A DNA stretch of 64,000 bases from positions 2,258,321 through 2,322,320 of the forward strand of contig JXTC01000007.1 in assembly GCA_002914845.1 (NCBI GenBank). The letters run 5' to 3'. A model generated the notes under the pieces. That model was not told the DNA's origin and did not search any database. It worked only from the letters and a program-made list of their open reading frames with translations. Of this stretch, positions 23,994 to 36,189 are shown in pieces (within the stretch, counting starts at the first letter, position 1; each line of letters starts with the position of its first letter). Origin of the DNA: Trema orientale (taxonomy: Eukaryota; Streptophyta; Magnoliopsida; Rosales; Cannabaceae). Made by a program: the position numbers and the translations under genes.

Positions 23994-25225
23994 AACTATT
24001 GTCTAAAAGGTAGTATGAATCCAAATGTGGTAAATCTAATTAAGTAATTTTTTTTTTAATAACGCTACAGGGTACCAGTGTACACTAAGTATCATGATAT
24101 GTCAGTTTGTCACTGGTTAAACATAATTATAATTCAGGTGAGACTTACGTGAAACCCAATTTATTAATTAGAATCCTTCAGTGACAGTCAGACACGTTAT
24201 TATAATACTGAGCTACCATTGGTGCCAACAATATATTTTTTTCCTTCATTGTTCAGGCTACTAGATAGAGACTTGTTATAATCTTGCATTTCTTTTTAAG
24301 TCCACTACTATGTGTAATATTGTTGCGGGGATTGACGTCAGTAGGTGTAATTTGAGTCCAAATGATTTTTTCAAGATTACTTTTTATGATATTTAATTTA
24401 GACAGTCACAAATTCGAAATAAATCTTATATTTGTCATAATAAAGAACAAAGTCATTCGTTCTAAAATGTAAGTGCACTACTGTTGCCGTAGAACTTGAT
24501 ACATGGGCTACGTGTCTTGGTGGTTGTGTACATGGCTACGTGTCATGATGGTTGTCATAACAGCTCCGCTCTCCGCAATGAAAGTAATTTTCAAAATTCA
24601 GGTGTGGAATTTAAGAAGGTTGGGTCTCCGCCCATATGTTTAATAGGGGAGCACTAATCATTCAATTGTACTGTCCCTGTTTAAGGATTAAACAAAAGAA
24701 AAAAAAAAAAAAAAAGATGCTATAGTTGCACCATATTTTACGGTCGTTACACTCTTTGAAGCCATATTTACTAATACATAAGTAATAAAGCATAAAGGCA
24801 ATAGATATTAGATGATGACTAAATCTTTTATTTTCTCTTATTTCTTGTTAAGTCATTTCTCTTTTGTTTCATTACAGATTAATAAACATGCCTTTTTTTT
24901 TGTTTCATTACAGATTAATAAACACGCCTTTAGTTTTACTATTTAAAACGTAGATTTTATTATGATTTATTATATTTTAAAATATAAAATATATTGTATA
25001 ATAAAATTTATGGGTGTCCAGAGACATGATGTATAAAAAGATGCATGATAAACTTTTTATTCTATTTTATCTATTCTGTGTATTTTTTACAAGAATCGCG
25101 TATATAATTAATAATTAAATCTATGTGCAGTTATGCACTACTTGGAAGTTGGAATTCAAGCTGGGACAAGGCCAATTATTATCAGTATTTGTCACATTAA
25201 CAAATAACACACATTAACAATCTAA
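23994..25225. other. Intergenic region downstream of P450 gene 2
   Basis: No gene recognised. It contains a 36-bp tandem duplication (TGTTTCATTACAGATT at 24865 and 24901) and AT-rich DNA with an A-run at about 24699-24715. Confidence 0.5.
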
Positions 25226-26290
25226 GAGCATCTCCGATATGGGAGTGCTATATAACACATGTCAATGTTATAGTTAATATACTTTTTAGTATTGTCAAAA
25301 AAATGTATCCATAATGGTATGTCATATTTGACATAATTTTTAGCATGTGTTAAAAGTTGTGTTAAATATAACATCAAGAATAATATATGCCAAATTTTAG
25401 TATGTATGTAAATTTACAATATTATCATTATAGAATGTGTTTAAATTTCCAATCTTGCCATTGGCATATATTTGAATTTATAATATTTGCATTATAGTAT
25501 GGTTAAAATTTTACAATATCTCTATTATTTGAATTCACAATGTGGCCAAAGTTGAAACGTTTAAACTTTTTTATTTTTATTTTTTCTTTTATCTAAATTT
25601 TATTTACAATTTTATCTTTACTTAATTTCTATAAATTAAAACTTTTATTCACTATTTTGCTACTTACATATTTTTATAAAATAAAGAATATTATTCAAGT
25701 ACTTTAGGATTGTAATAGAGTTTTTATAATTAACAAATGGATGGCAAAACAAGAAGATTTCATAGTAGAAAATATGTATTTTGGAGATAGTCTAATATGG
25801 TCATTATCTACAGTGTACCCAATTTAATTTTTGTATGTGTGAGTTTTTACAACATGGTTATTGTATTAAAATTGAAAATATGTATAAACTTTACAATGTG
25901 GCCAATTTAATACATGTGTATCCTTTTCTTATTTAACTTTTTTCATTATATTTTATTCACAATACTACATTAAATTTTGCTCATTTAAATAGAAGATGAG
26001 TATTCATTCATAAAAAAAACTGAAAAAAAAAGAATGTGAGTTATTATATTGATAGATAAAGTAAGTGGAGCTTTTAATTATTAGTAATTAGTAGTAATTA
26101 GATGGTATAATAATATGAATTAATAGTAGAAAAAAGAAGAATTATAAATAAAAGTAGTGTTCAAATACAAAATAATATTTTTTTAGCATGCACTCTTAGA
26201 GCAAATTTTAAAAAATATGTGATAAATATAGTAAGTCATTTCAAATATAATATTATCACACCACTTTTTAGCATTTTGTATTGGAGATGG
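25226..26290. mobile_element. MITE-like element with GAGCATCTCC termini
   Basis: The left end reads GAGCATCTCCGATATGGGAG. The right end, reverse-complemented, reads GACCATCTCCAATACAAAAT. The GAnCATCTCCnATA end is a well-known type among plant DNA elements. The interior is AT-rich, with repeated GTGTTAAA and TTTACAAT words, and has no transposase. No certain target duplication was found. It fills most of the space between P450 genes 2 and 3. Confidence 0.6.
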
Positions 26291-27221
26291 TCCAAGTAAA
26301 TATAGGTGTGGAACTTTGAGCACAAAAACCAAAGAAAGAACATATATTGTGGAAGGTTGAATTATTATATTGATCAGAAAAATAAAAAGAAGAAGAAAAT
26401 CGAAGACCATTATAGCTTCGGAAAGATCATACATAATTTTTATGCCTTTTTGGACTTTCCAAAAGAAAATCTCAAGTTATATATATCTTCTTGTTTCGTC
26501 TCTTTCAGTTTGTTTTGATTTGATGGGCCACTTTACTGATGGCCTTATATGTGCATACTATGTTGTTCAAGTAAGAAAATGTGATATAAATTATTTAATG
26601 TGCTTATATGAAGAAATAAAATGACAGATTGTTCAGATCATGCCCCGATTTACATATCACCAACCTCAATTTATGACAATGACTTTGCAAGAGAGAAACA
26701 AAACCAAACAAAAAAAAAAAAAAGACAATGAATTATACGGGCAGGTAACTAGTATAGATATTGCCTCTTTCTTAGAGAGATATAAACGTTGACTTTATTA
26801 TGAAATGATTGTGAAATAAGTTATCTGGTTTAAAAATTGATTATTGTCTATATCATCATATTAATACCAATTTCTTTTTTCCTTAAGAAAAAATCAAAAA
26901 AATAATAAAAGAAACTATTAGTTTGACATTGTTTACCAAGCTCATTAATTCTGTGACAGCGCCTATGGGAGATTGATCCAGCTCCTCCTAATTCAATTTC
27001 AATATATATACTATATACATAAACACACTAAATTTAATGCGGACAGAAATAAAATATATTAAAACCAAACCAAAAAACTAACCTTGGATCACACAATAAC
27101 GTGGTAATGGTATGATACACTCCAAAAATAAAAAATATAAAAAAAAAAGAAGAAAAACTGATCGAATCTTTGATATATATGCAGAAAAAGAAACTTTGTC
27201 TTATGAAAGTTGGATCATTTC
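26291..27221. other. Upstream region of P450 gene 3
   Basis: No gene recognised. AT-rich, with several A-runs (26708-26723, 27136-27149). Candidate TATA-like words are too many to single out one promoter. Confidence 0.4.
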
Positions 27222-29945
27222 ATGGAGTGGTCCATAGTTTCTTCCGTTCTCCTTGCCATAGTCATCACCACAACTATATCAATCCTCTCTCGGCGGCGCA
27301 AGAGTTTGGGCCATGGCCCAAAGCTTCCGCCAGGCCCACCTGGCTGGCCCATAATCGGCAACCTCTTCGACCTCGGGTCCATGCCCCACAGGTCCCTGGC
27401 GGACCTGAGGCCCAAGTACGGCGAGGTCGTGTGGCTCAAGCTGGGCGCCATCAACACCATGGCGGTCCTCTCCTCCAGGGCCGCCGCGGAGCTCTTCAGG
27501 CACCACGACCTGTCGTTCGCCACGCGCGCGCTCACCGAGACCAGCCGGGCCCACGACTACCACCTCTCCTCCGTCGCACTCGCGCCCTACGGCGCGTACT
27601 GGCGCGTGATGCGGAGGCTGATGACGACCGAGATGTTCGTCGGCAGGAGGGTCGGCGAGACGGCGCCCCTGCGGCGGAGGTGCGTCGACCAGATGCTGAC
27701 GTGGATCGAGGAGGAGAAGGCGGAGGCGGCGGCCGTACACGTGGCGCGTTTCGTGTTCCTGATGACGTTCAACCTCCTGGGGAACGTGATGCTGTCGAGG
27801 GACCTGGTGGATCCGAACTCGGAAGACGGGTCGGAGTTCTTCCGGGCGATGAACGGGTTGATGGAGTGGAGCGGGCACGTGAACCTGGCGGATCTGTTCC
27901 CGTGGCTGAGCCGGGTCGACCCGCAGGGGCTGATGAGGAAAATGGAGCGGGACATGGGGAAGGCTATTGAGATAGGGTCAAAATTTGTGAGGGAGAGAAT
28001 GAACGAGAAGAAGGAGGAGTCAACGAATGAGAAGACGAAGGACTTGTTGGACGTGTTGCTCGAGTTTGAAGGGTCCGGAAAAGATGAGCCATCTAAACTT
28101 TCAGAGCGTCAAATGAACATTTTCATACTAGTAAGTAAAGCTTATAATTGATATATTTCTTTAATTACTTTCCGTTTAGACAACTTTAATTTCTTGATTA
28201 TATATTCATTTTCTATAAGTGTAAGTGGTAAAATCGAAGTCAATGTCTAACGTTCATGAATATACCGTTCGATGAACTTAAATGGAAAATTTGCCTTTTA
28301 ACTTGCTGGAGTTTATTACCGTTGACTGGCTTGGCAGGCACATGCCTCACTATGAGGCTAATCAATGACCCTGATGTGGCATATATTTATATACGCCATT
28401 GATGCTAGCAACGCTCTAATTTGGTTTTTAGATCATTTAGATTATGCAATAATTTGTGATTATATGGTGACTTTGAAAACTAACAGAAAATGCTATATTA
28501 TACGGTTTTTTTTTTTTAAATGTAATTTAATAGTTGAATTGATGTGGCTAATTTACAATTAGTGAATGGTAGAAAAAGGTACATGCATTAAACATTAGCA
28601 TATATATTGTGATACACGTCTTTTTATGTATTTCATTATAACCGTTGGATCACTATTAAATAATGATCCAATAACTAAAAAAAAATATCTACTGGATTGA
28701 CGATCATATATGTATATATCAATTAATTTAGTACTTATATTTTTCTAAATCTAACATTTGCTTAATCGTCAATACTAACCGACGATATATTCTGGGTAGC
28801 ATAATTAGATATATATATATATTTTTAAGAGACGAGTGGTAGCATAATTAGATTATTACCATACTCGAATAATTTTCTGAACAACCACTGTGTATAAGAT
28901 AATAATACTCTCTTAAATTAAAATAAGGGCAAAACAAGTTCTAGAGTGCGGAAAATGTGACGGATCATGACACTATGAAAATATCACGTACACAAATATA
29001 GTACATAAATATATGGTTGCCAATTCAGTAGGTTTTTTTTTTTTTTTCATCTATGTGTAGGTGTTTTTTTTTTTTTTAGCCGTTGGATCATTATCTAATG
29101 GTGATCTAACGGTTATAATAAAGTGTATAAAAAGATGTGCATTATTAATATTATTTCTTTCTTTTATTTTTTACTATAAAAAAATATGCGTAATAAATTT
29201 TAATTAGTCAAATTAATACTTATGCATAGATAAAAAGAAAAAAATACCTACTGGATTGTTGCCCTAAATATATATATATTTTATGCTCGTGGTTTTAAAC
29301 TGTCTAATATAACGTGCCAACGTGGTGCAGGAAGTGTTTTTCGCGGGTACAGAAACAGTGAGCTCCAGCATTGAATACGCAATGACTGAGCTACTACTCA
29401 ACCCGGACGCCATGGCCAAGGCCAAGGCCAAGGCCGAGCTTTCTCAGGTGGTCGGCTCGGGCCTCAAGCTCGAAGAGGCCGACATCGACAAGCTGCCCTA
29501 CTTGCAGGCCGTCGTCAAGGAAAGCCTGAGGCTACATCCTCCAATCCCCTTGTTGGTCCCACGCAAGGCCACGAACGACACCGTCTTCATGGGCTACTTC
29601 GTACCTAAGAACACGCAGGTCTTTGTCAACGCTTGGGCGATTGGAAGAGACCCCGAAGTGTGGAACGACGCGTCGTCCTTCAAGCCCGAGCGGTTCTTGG
29701 ACTCCAACCTCGACTACAGAGGCCAAAATTACGAGTATATCCCTTTTGGTGCCGGCCGGAGAATCTGCGCCGGCTTGCCACTTGCTCAGTGTCTGCTTCA
29801 CTTCGTGCTGGGGTCTTTGATTCACCATTTTGACTGGAGACTCGATGAGAAAGTTAGCCGAGAAACTATGGACATGAGAGACAGGATGGGGATAGTTGCG
29901 CGAAAGTTGGAGCCGTTATTTGCAGTGCCCACCAAGGGCTTATGA
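27222..29945 (+). CDS. Cytochrome P450, CYP76A-like (third of three)
   Basis: The start is the ATG at 27222 (MEWSIVSS, the usual MEW start of this group), not the in-frame TTG at 27210. Exon 1 is 27222-28130 and exon 2 is 29331-29945. The intron is 1200 bp, GT-AG, phase 0, at the same site as in the other two genes. Product 507 residues: anchor 6-24, PPGP 36-39, NLFDLGSMPHRSLADLR, I-helix AGTETV 308-313 (the second Thr is Val; the key Thr is kept), ExxR 367-370, PERF 422-425, heme loop FGAGRRICAG with Cys 449. A GCCAAG hexamer repeat in exon 2 adds two residues (AKAKAKAEL) compared with gene 2. Exon 1 is unusually GC-rich, which creates long spurious antisense ORFs. The intron carries two MITE copies. 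The gene appears functional. Confidence 0.93.
28600..28700. mobile_element. Partial MITE (CAGTAGG family) in the P450 gene 3 intron
   Basis: GATACACGTCTTTTTATG, ATAACCGTTGGATCACTATT and AAAAAATATCTACTGGATTG match the right half of the 17268-17503 copy. Only one end is present, so this is a fragment. Confidence 0.5.
29015..29264. mobile_element. Full-length MITE (CAGTAGG family) in the P450 gene 3 intron
   Basis: The left end is GGTTGCCAATTCAGTAGG plus a T15 run and CATCTATG. The right end, reverse-complemented, is GGCAACAATCCAGTAGGTA plus a T-rich run and ATCTATGC, giving terminal inverted repeats of about 35 bases. The interior holds the inverted pair GCCGTTGGATCA...TGATCTAACGG. It is one of several copies in the P450 region and lies about 65 bases upstream of the exon 2 acceptor, close enough to overlap the branch-point zone. 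Confidence 0.75.
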
Positions 29946-30420
29946 GTGAAGTGACTATCTGGTCAAGTGGGTCAACGACATATATATATATCGTTTTGTA
30001 TAACATTTTCTTTTAGATTAACCCATATAAGTTATGATCTATATATATATACATAAGTTATGATCTATATATATAGATATCATTTAGTAAAGTTAGTTGT
30101 ATGTACTCCTTTTATTCCATGCCATATCCTTTGCCTTTGTGTTGTCATTTTCGTGGTCATTTTCCACTGTAACGTGGTTTTCGTTTTGCTATATATATAT
30201 TATGGTTTTAATTTAAATTGTCGTCTCCAATTTTGTTTGTGATCCTCATTGCCTAAGTCTTATCGCCTTAACTAAGGGTTTTTTTTTTTTTTGGGTCGTC
30301 TACAAAACTATTATTCAATTGACACTCAAAAAGGAATAATTATGCATGAGATGTAGGTCATGATATGCAGTACCTCAATTATTGATTTCTGAAGAAGATT
30401 CCTTTCACAATGCACGCGCT

Positions 30421-30790
30421 TAAGAGAAATTGGTAATTTAAGTATTCGGTATGTATAGTATTGTTGAGAGAGCCGCTTCTCTCTAGAATTCGTCTAATCC
30501 TCCGTTAGCAGAATTCTTTCTGACTTCCTCTAGCAAACAGTAGTAGTTCGCCTTCATTAATATGTGCCTTCTTTATTGAGAAGAAAGGTCTTCTCAATAA
30601 TTGGTAATTTAAGAGAAATTGGTAATTTAAGTATTCGGCATGCATAGTATTGTTGAGAGAGCCGCTTCTCTCTAGAATTTGTCCAGTCCTCCGTCAGCAG
30701 AATTCTTTCTGGCTTCCTCTAGCATACAGCAGTAGTTCGCCTTTATTAATATGTGTCTTCTTTATTGAGAAGAGAGGTCTTCACTCTCTC
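30421..30790. repeat. 189-bp tandem duplication
   Basis: TAAGAGAAATTGGTAATTTA begins at 30421 and at 30610. Both copies run on through GTATTGTTGAGAGAGCCGC, TCTCTCTAGAATT and TCTTTATTGAGAAGA with scattered substitutions. Copy 2 continues to about 30790 (GGTCTTCACTCTCTC). Confidence 0.8.
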
Positions 30791-31328
30791 TGGTATGAGT
30801 TTTTTACAGTTTTTTTTTCTTACTTTTAATAGTAATATTATTAAATAATCCTCCTACATGGGGAGATAATTTTCCTTTTAGTTCTAGATCTAGGATAGTT
30901 TTGATACCCCCAAATCTAGATCTGTAGTAGTTTGTTGTGTTTATTTATGTTTTTATTATTTTAATCTACCTAAATCTAAATCTATGGTGGTTTCTTACCA
31001 AATCTGTCTAGATCTGGATAGTGTATAAGGTAGTATTTGCTCTCATGTAGATCTTTGATGAAGAGCAAGAGACACCAACAATGAATACTGAAAGAAGGGT
31101 CATAACGAGCCAACCATCGAGGCGTAAAGCTCTATCGAAGCACACAATAACGGTAATCTGTATAAATCCCCTCATGGATCGATTTCACCAAAATCTCAGT
31201 GTACAATTTTCCTCTGAAGACTTTTATCAATTTTTTATGGTTGTCTGATTTGTAATCAAAAATCTCTTTATGGGTATTATACTATCCCCTTTATATTAAT
31301 GAAAATATTTTCCTTCACAAAAAAAATG
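30455..31328 (+). mobile_element. Possible truncated non-LTR retroelement
   Basis: The stretch after the duplicated block (TAGATCTGTAGTAG-type words) ends in TATTAATGAAAATATTTTCC and a short A-run (31319-31327), as LINE/SINE 3' ends do. It is followed by ATGCATAGTAATATTGT, which resembles ATGTATAGTATTGT at 30449-30462 before the start and could be an eroded target duplication. No reverse-transcriptase sequence is present. This is a tentative reading only. Confidence 0.3.
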
Positions 31329-31440
31329 CATAGTAATATTGTGGGAGAAATATGTACCTAAAAAGAATAGTATGAACAACTTAGCCCCTTTGACCAAGAG
31401 TAGTCTCAATCGATTAATTGAGTATTATTAATTAATAAGG

Positions 31441-33355
31441 ATGGCACAACAAAACCCAGTTGAAGTAGTTGAGGTCTGCAAAGTTGCCTCAGTTGATCCT
31501 GATCATCATCCTCATCCTAGACCAGCTGCACCCTCATCACCTAATTCCTTTACTTTAAGTCTCTTCAACTTGAGTTGGTTAAGGTTTCCACCATCATCAC
31601 GCCTTCTCTTCCACCAAATTCCAACCCCAAACACCACTACTACTACTAGTACTAGTGGTGATGCCGTTTCTCTCTTCTTCGATTCTATCCTTCCGATACT
31701 CAAATCTTCACTATCTCTCACCCTCCATCACTTCTCACCCCTTGTTGGGAACCTCACTTGGCTACCAAATTAATTCTCCCTTCGTGAGGCCAGTCGTTGT
31801 CTATGCCAAACAAGACGACGATGTCGTTTTGCTCATCGTGGCCCAATGCAATGCTAATTTTCACCACATCTCTGCACTAATAGTGTCTTATGATCATGAC
31901 AACTTATATCCTTATATGGAAGCAAGTGTTAGGAAATTCTATTTCCTATATTGGACCACATATTTTGACAATTGTATTGAACCATATTATTCTTAACCAG
32001 ACCCAATAAGTGATTTAATAAGGCTGGGTCAGGATATCTAATTGAATATGGATACCAATATGGATACCCTGTTAATCACCTAGTTGGGTATGATAGATAC
32101 CCAACATGGGACTACTTAAAGAAAATATTAGAGTTATGGTCCCCACCACCTTTTCACGTATCCTTATTCTCTCTACAGCATCCCATCAGTTACAAAGAAT
32201 CTATCTGAGTGTTTTAGAGATTAGGTTGTGTGGAAGACCAAACCCTCAAGCATCATTATTAATTTGTCATTTATCGTTTCCACCTTCGGTTCCACCATTC
32301 TGATTGTTATTATCTGCATTGGACTCAAGTATACTCAATGAATCCAAACCTATCTAAAGTTTTTGTTTGGTATTTACAATCCCATATTCACCCTAACAGC
32401 ATGTGCGTGGGTAACTCTATTGCCCAACTTATACTTATCGGCTACTGATAGACAAGCTTCGGTCTTGGCAATTAAGGTCACTTTATTTCCTAACTGCGGC
32501 TACTTTTCAATCGGAACCACCATTCACCAGGCAGTCATGGACGGCAAAACCCTAGACACGTTCAGCAAATCATGGGCTCACAGGTGTCAGTCACTTATAG
32601 TAGCAGGAAACCACGTGATCAACAGCCACATCGCCTTGCCAATGGAGCTCAAACCATTCTTATATGCCGGGAGGAGTAGTTTTCTTATGGAGAGCCCTGC
32701 CATGGCAAGGCTCGGAGACACCTTCTTGAAGCAGTGGCTACATAGAGATGGACCCAACAATCGAAGTTTGTTGCCCCTGGAGATCAAACTCAAGCAAGAT
32801 CAACAAGCGGTTCGAGGCACCTTCCAATTGCCACGTGACAAAATACAAAAGTTAAGGCGACTAACGATCAAGGTAGACGATGTCGTCTCTACTCATGTAT
32901 CGTCGTTTTCCCTAACGTGCGCGTACACGTGGGTTTGTTAAGCCAAGGCCGAAAAGGACGTATTAGTGCCAAACGACAACAATGTACGCTTGTCCTTCCC
33001 TGTGGATTGCAGGTCCCGCTTAGAGCCTCCTCTACCTACGACATATTTTGGAACATGCGTCGCACCCATGTCGGTTGTCGTAGATACACAGGTGTTGTTG
33101 GGAAAACAAGGATTTGTTGAGGCCGTACGTGCCATTAGCGAAGCCATAAAGAGTTTGGAGAAGGTATCAATTTTAAATGGTGCCGAGAAATGGGTTTCGT
33201 CGTTGATGTGTGGTGTTGATTACGGATATACGTTGAGGGTAGGGTCGCCTTGGTTTAAAAATTATGGTATTGATTTCAGATGGAGACGGCCAATAAAAGT
33301 GGACATATATAGTTCATGCATATACAGGAGGAGTGATAAATTTTACAGGCAGTAG
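31441..33355 (+). pseudogene. BAHD acyltransferase pseudogene (phenolic glucoside malonyltransferase-like)
   Basis: The N-terminus starts at ATG 31441 (VEVVEVCKVASVD) and runs through SLSLTLHHFSPLVGNLTW. Lesions in order: an extra 4 bases (TAAT) around 31771 give a stop and a frame shift; a 472-bp solo LTR sits at 31927-32398; a nonsense TAA at 32939-32941 interrupts AYTWVC*AKAEKD; the structural DFGWG motif near the C-terminus is DFRWR. The catalytic HxxxD is still readable (HQAVMD, about 32532-32549), and the flow after it (GKTLDTFSKSWAH, YFGTCVAP, WFKNYGIDF) fits the malonyltransferase clade. BAHD enzymes transfer acyl groups from CoA thioesters in the cytosol. With these breaks no full enzyme can be made. 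It begins about 1.5 kb after P450 gene 3 on the same strand. Confidence 0.88.
31922..32403. mobile_element. Solo LTR (472 bp) inside the BAHD pseudogene
   Basis: The body 31927-32398 begins TGTTAGGAAATTC and ends TTCACCCTAACA. The 5-base flanks are GCAAG (31922-31926) and GCATG (32399-32403), a target duplication with one mismatch. BAHD coding sequence resumes directly after it (TLLPNLYLSATDRQ). This type of terminus is common among Ty1/copia LTRs. Confidence 0.82.
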
Positions 33356-35189
33356 AAATTGGGTTGTTATTGAAGAAACATCATACGAAAGCTTTTGCTT
33401 CTTTTTTTGCTCAAGGTCTTGAAACACCGAGCTCAATACCAAAGCTATAGGTACTTTATGAAAAATCCCCAAATTATGAATAAATTCTCACTAATTTCTA
33501 GCTATGATATTGTTCCAATAATTCTATTTCAGATCATGTAATTATAAGACCAACCCTTATTAAAAGTCTTGAATAATTAAACAAATAGTTTATGTTTAAG
33601 ACTGATGGATGACCACACACCAGTCTATTATTCAAATACAAAATTTGAATCCCTTTTCTCTTTTGGGAAAAAAAAAAAAAATGTAAATAACCACAGAATT
33701 TATTTATCAAAAACCCATATTATTGAGTCTAGATCTTATGCTCCTTAAAACCCAAAGATTCAGGTTATTATTTCGATCCAGTCTTTGAGAACTTTGTGAT
33801 GGAAGGCTTAATTATGCAACACGACAAAAATTTCAGAGTACTTTCTGTAATTTAGGAGTTAATGATGAAATTAATTAAAATTTATTTAGTAGTCGTTTCT
33901 TTGTAGTATTGTTTCTTTTCATGGTTTTCTACTTTGTGGTAGCATATAATCGTCCTTTTTTTTCGTGGTTTTCCTGTTTTCTTATCCATCGCTCTAGTAT
34001 TTTGTTTTGCAATTTTTTTCTTTTTTATTTTTTTAATTTTTTTTAATATTTGGTAACTTGATCAAGCTAATAATTATATCGTAACTTCTTTATTGCTCCA
34101 TGCCCCTAATCCCAGTTTACCCATATTTTATTTTCATGATGCTTAATTTCAGGTGTCATTGTCGTTTTATATATTTATTGTCGTTTTTAATTGGCCATGT
34201 ATTAATACATAAATGTACGAATGAGAGGGAGTTTCTAAATCGATATACAGTATATGTTGACACCATCCATATATGCCGGAGCTTGGTGAAAAAAGGACTA
34301 TAATATAAATAGTTGATTTCTATGTTGATACTAAAGTTTCAACAAATCCAGCTATTCATGAATGCTTCCTTTAAGTACATTATTATATATATTAGAACCA
34401 AATAAATATAAATTTTAGTGATCATGCCATTCACGTTGGTTACTTTGTCCACCACGGACTTTGATGATTTTAGTGGGACTAGTAAGTGTGTACCTCATTG
34501 GTTTGACGAATAATCAATTCTTTTTTTTTTTTTCCCCCTTAAACGTTACGGGACGCATGGATCATGTGTTAGGATTTAGTATCTGCTTACGTATCTGCAT
34601 ATGTATTCATATTACAGCTAGCTACACATTTAATTATGTAACATATAAATATTGATAATTATCTATCCAATTGATGTATTGATCGTGGTTTTCCAATAAT
34701 TAAAGATTGCATTTGCTTGTACACATATATAACTTCCAAGTTAATTACTCACTACACCTTTAGTAATTAGTTTATGACAACAAAAAAAAAAAAAAGAAAA
34801 ATGAATTGCAGTTATCTAATATGTGACCGATTAAATTTTAATATATAATTTTTTTAGAAAGATATCATGTGTCTTAACATAAAAGCTTCAACAAAGAGAA
34901 ATATTAAGAAATACGGGAAATCTATAGCAAAGCAAAATAAAATAAAAATAGTACCGGGAATCAACAATTAATTAATATTAAACTATCTTCGTATTCACGA
35001 AAAATGAATATCACCTTATCTTGTTTGCCATTATCTTTTCTTAATTTCTTCTTTACGAAAACCGTTTTACATTTCTTTTATTATAAAGAGCCGTGCATCG
35101 TGTCAAAGTCTTGATTAATTAATATACAGCAGTATTACTAGTGTATTAAGTATACTAATTATAACAAGGAAGACGGCACAACCAAACAA
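33356..35189. other. Intergenic region between BAHD remnants
   Basis: No gene recognised. AT-rich with T- and A-runs. The last 30 bases before 35190 (a GGAAGACGGCACAACCAAAC stretch) probably match the 5' leader of the next BAHD copy. Confidence 0.4.
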
Positions 35190-36010
35190 AGTTGAAATGG
35201 TTGACATCTGCAGGATGCAGGCACTTGATACTCTACCTGCAGCCTCACCAAAAGTCACTTCCTCTCACTTTCTTCCATCTATTGTCGTTTAGCGTTTCAA
35301 CCCCTCAATGCCTTTTCTTCTACCGGATCCCAACTCGAAATACTAGTGCTAGTACTGTTTGTTGGCAATTTGAACACGACACGATAACACGATCTGAAAT
35401 CTGCACGTTTAGTTGACATATTTGATATAAAATTGACTCGAATTGACACGATTAATTAATTTTTTTAATTAAAATATTATAAAATATTAAATAATTACTT
35501 CATAGAAAAAAATTGTAAATTTTGTCAATAAAATGAAAAATAATACACTAATGAGCTAATTTATCTTAATAAAGTAAAATTAAAGTGAAAAAATCAAGTA
35601 AATAAATAATTATAATGTTAAGTGTCGTGATGTGCGGCGTTAATTTTTATTAAACAGATAACTCGTGAGTAACAGGAAATCCACATGATATAAATAAGGC
35701 GACACAAAATGACATGAATTGCTAACTCTGCTATTAACTTCTTTTTTCAACTCCATACTACTTCCCAAACTCAAAAACTCATTATCTCTCACTCTCAACC
35801 ACTTGCTTCCTCTCACTGGACGCCCTACTTGGCTTCAGACTTCCCTAAGGCCATCGTTGTTAGCTCGGAAGACGATAACGTTATTTTGCTCACCATATGG
35901 CACTATCTACTGCCAATTCCCGCCACCTCACTAATGATCGGTTCAAAGCCAATGAACTCCACCCTCTTGTACCCTTAACTTTGCGCTATCTCAGAACTGA
36001 GTATCGCATT
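35190..36010 (+). pseudogene. BAHD acyltransferase fragment, copy 2
   Basis: The 5' part encodes MVDICRMQALDTLPAASPK, then in another frame KSLPLTFFHLL and FFYRIPTRNTSAST. A 366-bp MITE (35361-35726) interrupts it. Coding resembles BAHD again after that (LPKLKNSLSLTLNHLLPLTG). Several frame changes and stops follow, and no HxxxD or DFGWG region is present. It is a truncated paralogue of the 31441 gene. Confidence 0.75.
35361..35726. mobile_element. MITE in BAHD copy 2
   Basis: The ends GTTGGCAATTTGAACACGAC and (reverse-complemented right end) GTTAGCAATTCATGTCATTT form imperfect terminal inverted repeats. The interior has GACACGATAACACGA-type words, typical of a common plant hAT-like MITE group. 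Removing it restores the collinear BAHD similarity. Confidence 0.6.
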
Positions 36011-36189
36011 TAGCAATACAGATCATTTTGTTTGCCAAGCTTGTAGAAAATAGATGAGATGTGTAACATTCCTCTTTAGTTGGTATAATATTGCCCGCTT
36101 CAGGCTTAAGATTGCATGGATTTGTTCTTGAGTTTTACCCCAAAATATCATTAAGAAGTGGATCCTTAATTATGAATATTGTATAAATT

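Noticed and set aside
27210-27221. Upstream in-frame start (TTG) for P450 gene 3
   Set aside because: The ATG at 27222 gives the MEW start typical of the group. A TTG start is not expected in a plant nuclear gene.
27279-27878. Minus-strand ORF of 199 codons opposite P450 gene 3
   Set aside because: Produced by high GC and few stops on the antisense strand of a real P450 exon. His/Pro/Arg-rich composition and no recognisable domain.
31441-33355. A functional BAHD gene with one or two introns
   Set aside because: The gap between coding parts is a solo LTR with TG...CA ends and a target duplication, not an intron. There are also a frameshift, a nonsense codon and a lost DFGWG.
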